Source: Platycnemis pennipes
Lineage: Eukaryota > Arthropoda > Insecta > Odonata > Platycnemididae
Direction: 5' to 3'
Assembly (NCBI GenBank): GCA_933228895.1
Contig: OW121856.1
Span: 16,757,805-16,821,804, forward strand
Length of the DNA: 64,000 nt
The notes below the pieces were generated by a model. The model searched no databases. It was not told where the DNA came from and saw only the letters and a program-made list of their open reading frames with translations. The position numbers were made by a program, and so were the translations under genes. Shown here piece after piece: positions 1-11,269 of the stretch (position 1 is its first letter; each line of letters begins with the position of its first letter).

Positions 1-3000
1 AAGACAAGGCTATGGAGAGATGAAAGGACAAAGGAACGGAGAGGAGAGTGCAGAGGCAGAGCTACCGAGAGCGAGAAAAACTGGGGAGAGGACAAGGTTT
101 AGAATGGAAGTCGAACGAACAGGTCTATCAAGGAGTTAGTGGAACCATACAGAAAGCAACATATTTAACATAGGACGCCCAGAATGCAAATGTTATAAAA
201 TACAGAATTGTGCATCTTCCTTAACATTTTACTGGGCCCGATACAAAAAACAATATTTGGAAGCATTGACGGGAAGAAGAGGCTCTAAAAAAAGAAAAAT
301 AAAGAGGTTTCAGGAACTAAGATACAGATAATCTATCTATATGTATTAATTTTGTAGCGTGTCAGTCAGTCCGTCATTCTGTACCCGTTTTCTTTCATTC
401 TCTCTTAATTTTTGGGGTAAAAGAGTGAGGTTTGGTGCGTTGAGTGTGGATTCTCTGTCTGCATGATTTTGTAGTAGGTTTGGATTTTTTTGTAGTTTGT
501 GGTGTAGAGAAAAATGTAAGAGAAAAATGGTTTTTTCCCTATCTTTTAACATGGGAAATCAGTTGCTATGCAAATTTGTCTTCGTTGCTAGGTATGTTTG
601 TTTACGTTTTTGGTAAAGAGACAAAACTTGGACTGAAGAAGTTGAAGAGAGTGTAATTAGTTTCATCAATCAATTTTGTAAGTAGGGAAATATTAATTGA
701 CGTTTTCGATGTGCAGATAGTGAAATAAAACAATTTTAGCCTACCGTCCCAAATATTGTGTATGAATTGTGAATTTCAAAGCCAGGCGCTTTGAAATACT
801 TATTATGTATTAATGTTTATTACTAAATCAGCAGATTAATTCGAAAATACACCCACCATTTTAAAATTATCAATGGCTGTTCTACACCCAAACCATTCCG
901 TTTTTTATCAATTTAAAATAAAACATTCACTTATATCTCCACCTAGAAGATATACCTATGTAAGTATCTTAAGGTCCTGTGACTACTTAGTTCATTCTGC
1001 ACCTTTAATAAACCTGACTAAAAGAAAGTGTTAGAAAAACAATACTTGGTAAGTATTTGGATTACTTAAAAATAGTATAAACTATGAGTGGACACGATAT
1101 GCTGAACTCTGTATCGGTCATATGGCAAAAGAGTTGCATTTAGAGCTGTTGGGCATATTACAATGCGTCTTAAATTTTGGGTAGTAAATTCACTTCATGA
1201 ATAAATTTCAGAACGCAATCGATACGTTTGAAATTGCCACCCAATACCTTGCTCAGATCCCCGAATATTTTGTGGTGTTTGCGTTCCATCCTATATTTTA
1301 CACCGTCGACAAACAGCTGTTTCACATAAAATATTTCCAAAACTTCAAAAACCAAGTCTAATATAAATCTACCGAGACGATTCCAGAAATATATTACACC
1401 AACATTTACATCGCTTTGGATATAATATTTACCAAATATTACGTCAAAACCATTCGATCGACTGTATTAAAAGCTCCTAGGACATTCCTAAATCCTCCTA
1501 GAACTTCCAACAGACCGAGACTGCCTGCAAAGCTGGCAGCAGGTGTGCTAGTCAATTATTAACTCTTAAATAAAACAGGGTTATATAAATTAAAAACATA
1601 GTAAATTTACAAAAAATAAAGAAGCCTAAGTTCACAATATATAAATTGATATTGTGAAAAAAATTAAATACTTCCCTCAGCATTAGGAAGCTGGTCACTA
1701 TCGGTATTATCGGTGAAGTCGTATACTAACTTTATCATGTTCTTTTTCTTAATAGCAATCGGATGAGGAATAGACAGCCGAAGTAAAAAGAGAATGGATG
1801 GTATTTTGGTAACAAGAATAAATTTGAAGTTTTAGAGGAAGTGCTAACGGAAATTTGGCATAAACTTACTTATAACGAAAGGCACTCAGGAGTCCACAGT
1901 TTATCGTCCCAACACGGGCACAGCACTAAGCTCAAAGAGCTCTCCGGAGAACACACACGAAGGGACCGGTATGAAAATTCTGCCGCTTACTCCACTAAGT
2001 GTTTTGCATGAATGCCTTCCTGGTATGAAACGCATTTATCGATGCATACTGCGTTATATTTTCCATACATTTTGAAAATCAGTCTTATTATTTAATTTTT
2101 GGATAATATCCAGTATTTTGGAAAACGTAAATGATTATCTGCTGTTAGATAGTGAAATTATTTTTCAAAATAATATGGCTATGATTCTAAAAAAATATAA
2201 AAATATAATTTTTCCATTTTGATTACCAGAAAAGGGATTAAATTCATTTTATGATATTGTTCTCCCTACTTTAGCCTTGTATAAAGTCTTAGAGCGTAGT
2301 AATCAGCGCGGATAAGTATATCGGAGAGGTGGAGTTAAAGGCTATCAGTTAATGCTTACTTTACTTTGGTTGTTTGCCAGTCAAATATCGGTTTCTGTCT
2401 GTTAATGAGCACTTAAGTTGTCTCATCAGAACTTTTCTTATGGCTGCTCATCCGTCGTTCCTTGCACTTGACTATTTTCTCTCAAATTTCTTCCTTCGTT
2501 GTTTTGTTTCAGATTATCTCAAGATCCTTTCTCGGGAGATGAAAAATTGCGAGCACCGTATGAAATTGTCAGTGTACTACAAACACAAGTTACTTCCCTC
2601 CACCGCTTGATTCATAAACTTCTGCAGTCAGGTTTTTCAAAGGCTCCACACTAAGCCCTAGACCCTGACCAAATCCAATGGCATTTTGTCCCATCACACA
2701 TTTATATCTGTTATTTATCACACGTCCTTAGCATCTAAAGTTTGAATTTGCGTATTAAAACAACATTATTAGGTGAGATTTTTAGAATTTTATGAATAGG
2801 TTTATCCTTTTTGTAAATATTCTATGTGCATCTACGAGAGAAAAAGATCTTGGTTTCCAAAATAAGTATTGTTTTAGTCCCAGCACGTTATTTTAAAAGC
2901 TGGTTGATTTTGTTGAAATTTTGAAAGCATATTTTTCCAGGAATTGAAATAATATAAGCATAAAGAACAATCGTTGCATTGCAATTATCACCGCATTATT

Positions 3001-3950
3001 CCCGTTAGAGTTACAACTACTTGTTTGAAATATCCCCGCATTCGGCGTTAACTCAAACAGCACATTCGAAAATACCTTGATAATATGTTAAGAGTTGGGT
3101 AATCTGAAGCTTGGAGCCTAATATTTGGCAAAAAGCGCTGGAATCTTAATGGCATAAAAGCTGTACTACAAGGAAGAGAAAAATATTGATCCCTCTAAAT
3201 GTAATGTGGCACTTATCTTTCACCTTATTAGGGAGTAAAGTTGCGAAAATTTAGCCTTTTGGCTCATTTTTATCAATCGTTTTGTTTATTGAAGTTTTTA
3301 GCGTTCTAAAAATATCAGAAGAAAGTATGTTGCAACGGTGAATGTACACAGGAATGGGAATCTATTTTGGTTTGAGTTAATCATTCTTATATTTTTGTTT
3401 TGAAAATCTCTCCTGAACCTTTCAGATTACTTTCTTTTGAAGGAAATCCATCCTAATCCCCTCCGGGTAATCCAATTTATCCCCATTCTCCTACCGTAAT
3501 GGACCGATATCCGACGGAATCGCTTCAAATCTACGTCTCCAATTGACTTGTGGGAAACTCAAATTGAATCTCAGATAAAACAACAGAATGCGTTACCTAG
3601 AAACGTTAGGTCACGCAAGAGATTGTTTTGCCAAAACAAATGAATGTCAAAGTTCGCCACTGACCACTGGCGTTCCTAATGCGAAATGATTCGAGTTCTG
3701 CCGGAAGCGATTCGCGCATTGATGCTGTGCTTACATTCTTGATTGAGATTGAAAACGTATGTTCTCAGGATACTACGGGGAGTAATCACTCAAAGCGTGC
3801 ATAGCATTCTCCACAAAGAAGCCGAATTATGCGTCTCAGATGCATGCAAGTAGTTCATTCACGGAATTGTAATTTTTCATTACCTGCGTATTTGAAGAAG
3901 TAACTTTAAATATCGAAAAGAAGACGAAATTTACAATTTACTACAGATTG
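1..3950. other. Intron or 5' region of receptor gene, no gene recognised
   Basis: I see no supportable gene here. Bases 1-310 are purine-rich on the plus strand with a short Cys-containing reading frame near 175-215; I do not recognise it. The short open frames at 346-660, 1170-1355 and 2374-2610 have AT-driven composition, no recognisable motif and no codon bias, so I treat them as chance. Since the first receptor exon seen further right starts in TM4/ECL2, this stretch is either the intron before it or contains unrecognised upstream sequence. Confidence 0.6.
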
Positions 3951-3954
3951 AAAA

Positions 3955-4003
3955 ACTTTATTCCGACCCGGGTTTCGTTGATACTGAAACATCCTCAGCC
4001 CGA
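3955..4003 (-). ncRNA. Hammerhead-like motif D
   Basis: On the minus strand CTGAGGA (complement of 3992-3998) is followed by one extra base, a short stem GUU/AAC, then GAAA and the self-complementary ACCCGGGU with C as the presumed cleavage base (complement of 3965-3967). This matches the hammerhead consensus CUGANGA-stem II-GAAA-stem III-UH apart from the extra base. Stem I is not formed by the immediate flanks, so this copy is probably decayed. The same motif recurs at seven other places in the window. Confidence 0.5.
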
Positions 4004-4859
4004 GAGATGTACGAGTACTTGAATCTATCTGAGGTACTCTGTCTTATCTTACTTTTGTAGTCCTGTCTATCAATAGACTTAGTTAATTATTCAGGAGAAG
4101 TGACCGACAGCTGAGATCATTAGAATTCAGGCAATGGAGAAAGGGTGGAGTAAAACCCGACTTCATCGTACGTCTTCCTTTTATAGCCTTGGAATATAGC
4201 TATTGGGGGTTAAAACCATGATATAGAAAGGTTCTTTACCTTCAATTACGTGTAACGCGATCAAAAGCAAAATGGTGGAACCTATTAACATGCACTATTT
4301 TTATAACTCTTGTAATGTGAAGTCTATTAGCTAAAACTTGCTTGGCGAAAATTTTGTTAAGAATTACGTTGTGTTACAAAAACATAACTCTTTAAAAATT
4401 TCACTGTTTTTGGCTGCTTAAAAACACGACGTCATTGCAATACGTCACGGCCTGGTATCACTATGGGAATTGTTTACATTTTTTACATGGTGGTAAGTTG
4501 TTTAATGAATACATGGCGAAAACTATGTAATCATCCCATTAGTCAAATGCAATAAGCTAATGTATTTCAATTTTCCATATAAGTGGTATATATCGTAACG
4601 AGAAAATCGTCCATAAAATATATAATATCAGTATAGTGTCCGCTCTTTCACTTCGCAATTCTCTTCTATGAAAATCCGATTACTAAGTATTAAGAAGCGT
4701 GTCACCATAAAGTGGATGACATGGAAGACAAATTGTCGGATTGTGCTTTTTTAAATCTCTTTTCAGTCATCGTTTCAATCAATAAATGGCTATAAACCTC
4801 TAAATAATATTATTTTTATTAGTTTTCTACCGGCGAAGGTAGGTTTAAATGGACATTTA
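4004..4859. other. No feature recognised
   Basis: AT-rich non-coding sequence. A 20-odd-base phrase near 4158 (acttcatcgtacgtcttcc) recurs with one change near 5110, which suggests an old dispersed repeat, but I cannot assign it. Confidence 0.5.
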
Positions 4860-4864
4860 ATTCT

Positions 4865-5105
4865 TCCCACCCCCTAAATCTCACACAATGTCCCTCTTCA
4901 GCCCCTCATACCTCATGCCTCCCATCATTCTATCCAAGTTCTTCTCCTCCCTCTTCCCCGCCTACCCAACGCTCTTCCCTCAATTACATCCTTCAAAACA
5001 CCATCCTCTTTTATTACCTTTTCCATCCTCTTATTACCTTTTCCATCCACTCCTTCTACCTTCTCCTAATTTCATCTATCAAATTTATTTCTTCTCCTAC
5101 TAATT
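4865..5105. repeat. Pyrimidine-rich low-complexity tract
   Basis: About 240 bases are strongly C+T on the plus strand and include a short direct duplication of ttattaccttttccatcc near 5009-5046. The open frame across it (4888-5103) is a by-product of composition and not a convincing protein. It could be a degraded LINE read in antisense, but no RT or endonuclease motif is visible. Confidence 0.5.
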
Positions 5106-6170
5106 CTAGCACTTCATCGTGCGTCTTCCTTACGACACACTTTACTATATTTGATTCGTTTTCTTCTTAAATAAACGTATGTTTTCAAACGTTTATTATA
5201 GAATAATATGCATCTTCTAAATTAAAAAAATATATTATGGCTGAGCTCTTGGAAGTTATGGTTGAATATATACCTGAAAAAACGAGTTTTGCATGTACGG
5301 GCAGTTTCAATTAATGAGACGAATTTCTTAAATTTTGAGAATTGCTACTGCAGGCTTGAAACTCCACTATATTTGTCTTCATCATACTGAGGATGTAGGG
5401 CATCAACAAGATGCATCTTCCGAAGAGTGTGTTTTTCCTCAGTGCAATATTTCCAGCTACTCGTAAATAAATTAATAGGAAGCACTAAATGTTAATAACT
5501 ACAAACATAACGGTCTCTTTCTCTTTCTTCAGTTAAAAGTTGGATACATTTATGATTATTATGAGAATTACAATGCTATAGCATCATGATAATTAGCAAT
5601 GTTTTTCATAATACAAAATGTACCTTGGAAAAAGAAATTTTCCTGTGACCCTATTAAAAGTAAAATAAAACTTATGTTTTAACAAAACAATTTCATCATC
5701 AAATTGCATGAACTATCCGTAAAATAACGGTGCTATATATAAATGTAACCGGGAGGAAGTAGAAAGATTTAAAAATAGATACAGGATGGGATATTGACGT
5801 TAAAATTCAACATACTTGAGAAAATGTACGTTTTACTTATTCTTTTTATTGACTTTTTTTTCTCTCAGATATCAAGACGCCGTTTCATTCCTTTCAGTTG
5901 AAGGATATTTAACTTAAAAGTCCGTGTGGTTGGGATTCGTCTATCAAACGCTTGGCTGAATAGGATTTTAAGTCTATATTTCGTAACAAATGCATTCGTT
6001 CACTAGTTATTAAGGGAGTAGAGGAGTTGTGAGGAGTAACTTGACGCCTTACCAAAAGACTGCCAAATGGTCCACTATTTTTCTTCTCATATGGCACTCA
6101 GATTACTACTCTCAAGTACCCTCCACCCAGGACCTCAATTTGAACCCAGATGCCTACGAAGAAGTTAATA
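5106..6170. other. No gene; one hairpin
   Basis: AT-rich. Near 5387-5425 a hairpin (gcatc/gatgc with loop aacaa, plus outer pairing) begins with CTGAGGA, but what should be GAAA is GAAG. I treat it as a decayed relative, or a chance lookalike, of the hammerhead-like family. Otherwise nothing is recognised up to the mariner boundary. Confidence 0.4.
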
Positions 6171-7105
6171 CGAGGCTTGTCCGGAAAGTAAGTACCGTTT
6201 GGGAAAAAACTCTCAAAAACATTTTTTTTTCAGGGCAAGATTTATTTTTACATGAAAGAGTTTATCTTTCTATATTTTTCTACATAGTTGCCACCATTGT
6301 TTAGACATTTGTTATAACGGGACATCAACTTTTTTATGCCCTCTTCATCGAGAGATGTCGCCAGGGAAGACAGCCATTGCTGAACACCGTTCTTTGCGTC
6401 GTCATCGTTGTCAAAGCGCCTTTCTCCAAAATCACGCTTCAATTTCAAGAATAAGTGATAGTCACAACACTGTTTGAGAAGTTGCCTCCCTCAAAACTGC
6501 ATCGGGTAAAAAATGTCAATGCCCTTCCAAATCGCTTCGTTTTGTGGTCATCCGTAAGCATTTCCGGAACCCAACGGGAACACAGTTTGTGATAATTGAA
6601 GTAATTTGTGACAATCTCATGCAAAAAAAGTTGAAATTTATTGAATCTTCAGGAAGCATTCTTATCGTAAACCGTCTGTTTTCAAGAATTTTCTCAATCA
6701 CTTTTTCAACGAAATCATCACTGACAACAGAAGGCCGCCCACTCCGTGCTTCGTCGTGAAAACTAGTTCATCCACCATTGAATTTTCTAACCCACTTTCT
6801 CACCATCCCATCAGTCATTACACTTTCACCATGAATCTCTACAAGTTGACGATGAATTTCAGCTGGTTTAACATTCTTTGCGTTCAAAAACCGTATTACA
6901 GAACTCACTTCACAGTCGGCGGGATCGGATATTACTTTAAACATTTTAAACGATCACTAACAAATGTAAATACAACACAATCTGGCTGTAATGGCGTCAG
7001 CCGAAAGACAATGAACCATAAAGACGAGTACACATGCGCGGAACTGCGAAACTAGCGTTGTGGTGGCGGTAGAACGAAACGGTACTTTTTTCCGGACATG
7101 CCTCG
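6171..7105 (-). mobile_element. Internally deleted mariner-like element
   Basis: The ends are matching inverted repeats, beginning cgaggcttgtccggaaa at the left and reading cgaggcatgtccggaaa from the right. TA dinucleotides flank both sides (6169-6170 and 7106-7107), as expected of Tc1/mariner target duplication. The interior reads as mariner transposase on the minus strand with frameshifts and stops. At about 935 bases it is shorter than the usual ~1.3 kb. It is clearly non-autonomous. The flanking TA and intact ends make the identification firm. Confidence 0.92.
6248..6960 (-). pseudogene. Mariner transposase remnant lacking the catalytic core
   Basis: Read on the minus strand, the right half encodes a mariner N-terminal region: a helix-turn-helix stretch including TDGMVRKWVRKF, then ARSGRPS and a line ending ILENRRFTIR. 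Next comes a TDDHKTKR-like piece near 6530. The frame then runs almost directly into the family's C-terminal end, with KLKRDFGERRF, LSSLA, and RYNKCLNNGGNYVEK at 6260-6450. The segment that should hold the DD34D catalytic aspartates is missing, and there is at least one in-frame stop, so it cannot make active transposase. Confidence 0.85.
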
Positions 7106-7869
7106 TACTTCCTATATTTATGCCTGGATCCTTAGAATCACAAACCAGTGCTTCATTCTCCACATGGACCCTATCACTTTCATATTATTGTTTTAATATT
7201 TGCTAGGTGTTGGCATCCCAATGGCTTACCTGATGACGTTACATTGGAGAACTTCTCCAATCACTTTCTCAAGGACGAAATGTATTCCTTATCCCGACAC
7301 CCTCAGCTCCTGCTACTGAAGGGGGGGTTGATTGGCCTATTGTGGATGCTCTAGGGGGTGGTAATTCTCCTCCACCTTTGCTTCTGTCAATTTATTGACA
7401 TCCCAAGGTCCACCTGAGTAGAGGGGACGATTTTGGAGTCGGCGCCCGGTCGTAACATGAGTCCAAAGGGGAGACTGCAGGCGCCATTAATCAAAAGGGC
7501 TCACGGCGACGTCCAAGAAACCCTCGGATGTGACCGCAAGGGACGTGAGGAAAGGGTCTATGGTTGGGACCGTTGTGAACATTCACGCTATATCCTCCAC
7601 TCTCTATGAGCCCTTTATGTTTTTGAGTCGTGGTGGTCGTGGCACCCTTCAATATGTCCCCAGAGTAAAGGGAATCGTATCTAGTCATAGTTGTTGGAGT
7701 TGAGACAGTCAGGCAGGAAATGACAATATGAATCACTCGTATTTTTTGCGAATTTGGCACCGAAATGAATAGATTAACTCATATGGATTTCAATTCAGTG
7801 AAAGATTTTTCTGAAATTTAAAAAAAACCTTAGGTACTTATTTAAATTGTAAAGCTTGGATGAGAATAT
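7106..7869. other. Unassigned, partly GC-richer stretch
   Basis: From about 7380 to 7700 base composition is visibly less AT-rich than the neighbours and one minus-strand frame (7491-7760) is open. Its product has Thr-rich stretches but no family I recognise. It may be a fragment of an unrecognised repeat. Confidence 0.35.
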
Positions 7870-7976
7870 GATTATTAATCCTTTTCATGCATGAAAAGTG
7901 ATGCATGGTAGGAGTAAGTTCACCCCCTGCAACACATCTTTATGGTGGCTTGGAGAGAATTATGAAGATTTAGATG
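7870..7976 (+). mobile_element. CR1/Jockey-like LINE 3'-end fragment (opposite orientation)
   Basis: The plus strand carries ttcaccccctgc followed by a variant of the ACAC...GTGGCTTG signature found reverse-complemented in the other copies of this family. It is the only copy I see with its coding direction on the plus strand. It covers only the 3' terminal region, with no coding sequence. Confidence 0.6.
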
Positions 7977-8328
7977 CTATTACAAGTGATAATATGTTAT
8001 CTCTCTGCCTCTTAAATTGGAATCTTTTATGTCATTTATGATTATAAATGAATCATTCACAAATGCCCATTGTATTGATTCACTTACGCTATCTTTTGAA
8101 AGGGTTAATGGAGTGATCGCTTTAATAGCTTCTTATCCCGACAGTGGAATCTCTTCTATCTTGGGGTGATAATTGAGATCTTCACGGCATTTGCTTTTTG
8201 TGGAGGACGAAACAGTGTTATCTGTGACGGTACTTGCTTAGAGTAGGTCAGTGGTAAAGGGTGCAAAGTTTCTTTTCACTACCACTTGAAATCAGTCATA
8301 GATGCCTTCACCCACCATATATTTACAG
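7977..8328. other. No feature recognised
   Basis: AT-rich non-coding sequence. I see nothing supportable. Confidence 0.5.
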
Positions 8329-8382
8329 TTTATGATTCCCATTAGGAAAGTGACCTCTCACTTTCCTAATGGGAATCATAAA
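8329..8382. repeat. Perfect 25-bp hairpin with 4-base loop
   Basis: Bases 8329-8353 are exactly complementary in reverse to 8358-8382, leaving only cctc as loop. No mismatch is present in 25 pairs. It is too short to be a normal MITE and has no flanking target duplication that I can see. It could be a foldback relic, or if transcribed a miRNA-like stem. Confidence 0.9.
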
Positions 8383-8774
8383 TGAATTCATTTTTGTTAT
8401 TTCATAGGACAATTAATATAGCCTTTCAATGATACTTGTTTTATTTGGTTGCAATTTGTCGGTGGTTACGTTTTCTAAATAAATAAGCATTTGCCAGTGT
8501 ATGAATTAACGTAGGGTTCTTTTGGTGTTATTTGCTGTTTGGTATTATCACCAACTACTACTCGCTCACGAGGTTGCTTTCAGGGCTATACGTGGATTAC
8601 TACAGATATATTCTGGACGAATATATCTGTACTTATGAAGCTAGTCATGCCACCTGTTATTAATAATATACGACTTCCCCTTGTTCTTATACCATTCACC
8701 GATTTCTCTCTGATATAAAGCATCCGAAAAACTTTTCGAATTGCTTGACAATTTCTTTTCATTTAAAACATTTA
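8383..8774. other. No feature recognised
   Basis: AT-rich non-coding sequence between two palindromes. Confidence 0.5.
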
Positions 8775-8911
8775 TTACGAACTTTTACAAACCACAATAA
8801 AATTACAAACTCACGACCCAGGTTTCGGAGCCATCATCAGGTGATGGTGCTTAAGCGCCGAAACCTGGGTCGTGAGTTTGTAATTTTATTGTGGTTTGTA
8901 AAAGTTCGTAA
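8775..8911. repeat. Near-perfect 54-bp-arm palindrome with hammerhead-like core
   Basis: Arms 8775-8828 and 8858-8911 are reverse complements over essentially their whole length; the 29-base centre contains a further small ccatca/tgatgg pairing. Each arm contains the phrase cgaaacctgggtcgtgag reading outwards. This is the arrangement expected if a PLE terminal repeat sits in inverted orientation with itself. No coding sequence is enclosed. Confidence 0.9.
8811..8844 (-). ncRNA. Hammerhead-like motif A
   Basis: Minus strand: a four-base stem I (UCAC with GUGA), then CUGAUGA (complement of 8834-8840), one extra U, stem II GG/CC, GAAA, stem III ACC/GGU around UG, and C as presumed cleavage base (complement of 8815-8817). 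All conserved core bases are present. The plus-strand copy in the other arm has a stronger stem II (GGUGC/GCGCC), but its core reads GUGAUGG and is broken. Confidence 0.55.
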
Positions 8912-9544
8912 CAAATCATTTGTCATGATGAATTTCCACAAAGTTACAAGTGAACTTATTTCATTCTTTTCATTTAGTCAAAGGGACATATCGGATTACT
9001 GACACGCATTATTTTTAATATTAAAAAAAATATTAATGCATAAACAAATTTCCAGATATATATACTCTCCTAGATTAAATAAAACGTAAAATTCATTCAC
9101 ACTCAAAACGTTGTAATGACGTGAGTGCATAGATCTAAGCTATGTGAAAATCAGAGTCTGTCTTGAGAGAAATTGAATGTTGGTAAACTGCCATGCGTGC
9201 ATGCATTTCCCGGAGCAATCGTAATTCTGTGCACAGCACCACCGAAGATGAGGCTCAGTTTTCAAAATCAGTGAGTGCCTCCGGTTTGAGGTTTATTTAC
9301 TCTAAATTAGTGTCCATTGATATTTTCGGAAAGTTTTAGTTCTGATGAGGATCTCTCGAATTGGTGTTGACTTAAATGACAGGGAAAGTGGCATTCACTG
9401 GCGAGATTCGAAATTCTTTTTGTTTTGTCCTAGGATTTTGAATTCAAATCATAAATATTTAATATGATTGTGTAAGTGTAAATAAATCAACCAGTAAAGT
9501 AATTAAGTGGAGTTTTCACATGTATTTCCCTTGGTGTAATAGCA
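8912..9544. other. No feature recognised
   Basis: AT-rich non-coding sequence; nothing supportable. Confidence 0.5.
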
Positions 9545-9650
9545 AGCGAGCCACAGTACGTATGTGTGGCAGGGGGTGAATAAAACAAAAAATGCACGAC
9601 ATACATGCAAATAAGCGCTACAATATTACTACTACATGGGAACATATTAG
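9545..9650 (-). mobile_element. CR1/Jockey-like LINE 3'-end fragment
   Basis: Contains gcgagccac and gtgtggcagggggtgaa, then atgcacgacatacatgcaa, the signature shared by the dispersed copies listed below. Coding direction would be minus. It is only the 3' end. Confidence 0.65.
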
Positions 9651-9689
9651 ATATGAGAGTAATATAAGTATGTTTCTCTTGCTTGACGA

Positions 9690-10260
9690 GGCCTGCTTGG
9701 CGGATGAAACACCCGGTGTGAGTTTTTGACGTTGGAAAACCTTTCCCTGTGTGTGTGACGGATCACTGGCGAAGGAATTTCCTCGTAAATCCTGATTGCG
9801 TGTGTTTGAATGTGATTCACGAGGGTGGCTGTACTCTGTGAATGAACAAAACCGAGTGCGTTATTGAGGAAAAAGTCCCGGAACCCCTGCATGAATGTGT
9901 TTGTGTGAATGATAGTAACGAGGGCGACTGTGTATCGTACTCAAACCCACGTGCATGAGTGATTGAAATTTATTATCACTTTATTTTATTTAGTTTTTCT
10001 TTTTAATCTATTGAATTTGCTATCCCCCACTTTTATTTTTATCTTGCGTGTATGACAGGTCACCGGCGTTGGAGAAATCCTTGTAAACCTTGATTGTGTG
10101 TATGTTTGAACTCACGAACGTAACTGTATTTAGTTTACAAACCTGAGTGTGTGAGTGATTGTGTGCAACTGTTCGTTTTTATTTTTTTTACCTTCATTCC
10201 CTTAATTTTGTTTGTGACGATTTTGTGTAACAATATGAATGAGTGTACGAGTGTGTCTCT
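9690..10260. repeat. Two diverged copies of a GTGT-rich ~110-bp unit
   Basis: Around 9735-9840 and 10045-10165 the same order of phrases recurs: a gtgtgtgac-type start, cactggcg or caccggcg, then a ctcgtaaatcctgattg or cttgtaaaccttgattg phrase, followed by gtgtgtttgaa. The copies are diverged. I do not know the family; a related GTGT-rich stretch lies at 62940-63130. Confidence 0.5.
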
Positions 10261-10639
10261 GCAATGCCTCTGGTATTTTCTGCCATTTAAATTACTTTGT
10301 ATGCTTAGTTTTGTACGAGTAATTGAGTAATTTACAACAACTTTTAATACATGTGGAGTTAGAGGCTTATATTGATTGCAATGGCTTTGTCTGTGCTTAC
10401 ATGAAATTTGACGTGAGCTATCGTGATAAAATGTAGTTGTCAACATTCATAGACTATTAAACGCGATAAAATAAAATGTTCTAATAATCAAAGTGTTTTG
10501 CCGAGACTATAAAATAAAACGAGTTTATTTCAAGTGTATTCCTTGCGATCTCAGTTTACGCTAAATTATGAGTTTTGTGAATTTTTTCATTAATGTACTT
10601 TTGAGGTTTTTCCACTGGAAAAAATTACACTTTAGAGAT
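10261..10639. other. No feature recognised
   Basis: AT-rich; the open frame on the minus strand here (10135-10446) has no recognisable motif. Confidence 0.5.
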
Positions 10640-10964
10640 ACTTCAGAAAATTTTCAAATGTTAAATTAAGTTTGACTCATTAACGTAAGACTATTTTAAT
10701 ATAATTTACATGCTGAGTTTACATGGCAACTACCCTACTCCATCATAGAATGGATTAGTAGTGAGAATTGTTATTTCCATTAGTTAAATTAATGACTCTT
10801 TTGTGTTTTGTAATGCTTGCTGTGTTTTGAAGTAGCTACTCACTGAAGTAATGATTGTAAAATTGAAAGTTTTTCTTCTTTGACGTCGTTTACTTTGTAA
10901 GTAAAAATGTTAATATACATGTATAAAGTGCTGCTCTTATTGACCTCTATTGTAAATCCATCCA

Positions 10965-11085
10965 ATTATCGAGTATAGGTAAATTCTTATTATTTTGTAG
11001 CCCTGAACATGGAAGTATTAAACTCCGAAACGTCGGCAAAGAATGATATTTTTATTCACCATTGACCTATGCTCGATAATTGGAT
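10965..11085 (+). mobile_element. PLE-type terminal repeat fragment with inverted flanks
   Basis: A 20-base inverted repeat (about 10958-10978 and 11066-11087, ccaattatcgagtataggt and its complement with one change) encloses hammerhead-like motif B. This small unit looks like the terminal repeat of a Penelope-like element without coding sequence. Confidence 0.55.
10998..11038 (+). ncRNA. Hammerhead-like motif B, core base changed
   Basis: Plus strand: stem I GCC/GGC, then CUGAACA (11003-11009), an extra U, stem II GGA/UCC, GAAA, stem III ACGU, and C as presumed cleavage base (11034). The core should be CUGANGA; the G8 position is C while C3 is unchanged. G8 is the catalytic general base, and the known rescue needs the C3-G8 pair swapped together, so this copy is predicted inactive. 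Confidence 0.5.
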
Positions 11086-11143
11086 TAATATACATGCATA
11101 TTACCTGATCGCCCTTTCTTTGTGCCTTATTCACCCAGTGCAG

Positions 11144-11178
11144 TTGGTCTTATTCTACGTGGACACTTTTGCATATTG
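11144..11178 (+). pseudogene. Truncated copy of the receptor TM5 exon
   Basis: After a cag acceptor the sequence reads LVLFYVDTFAY then a stop, against LVIFHVDKGPFYE at the true exon start. At the DNA level 19 of the first 22 bases match the exon beginning at 12357. The similarity ends about 25 bases in. Together with the duplicated intron sequence upstream, it is best read as the relic of a tandem exon duplication and not as a chance hit. Confidence 0.65.
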
Positions 11179-11269
11179 AGAGCAAAAAAATTAAATTCTA
11201 CCGATACTCATGTATTATGAAACGTATTCCATGATCCATATAAAAAATTATTAAAATTATATTCTCTTG

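Larger units (their letters stand above)
10640..11178 (+). repeat. Diverged duplicate of the intron end and start of the TM5 exon
   Basis: Bases about 10670-10740 resemble 12150-12230 (shared phrases such as aatttacatg followed by tgagttta and ctactc). Bases 11105-11143 resemble the polypyrimidine tract and acceptor before the true exon (ccctttcttt ... cag versus ctctttcttcc ... cag). The match then continues into exon sequence. A PLE fragment has inserted in the duplicate. It appears to be an old tandem duplication of the exon with its upstream intron. Confidence 0.65.

Noticed and set aside
1..310. Short Cys-containing frame resembling a zinc knuckle
   Set aside because: Spacing does not fit CCHC and nothing around it supports a gag-like protein.
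5387..5425. CTGAGGA followed by a strong hairpin, resembling the hammerhead-like family
   Set aside because: GAAA is replaced by GAAG and no stem III or cleavage triplet follows, so it is not listed as a family member.
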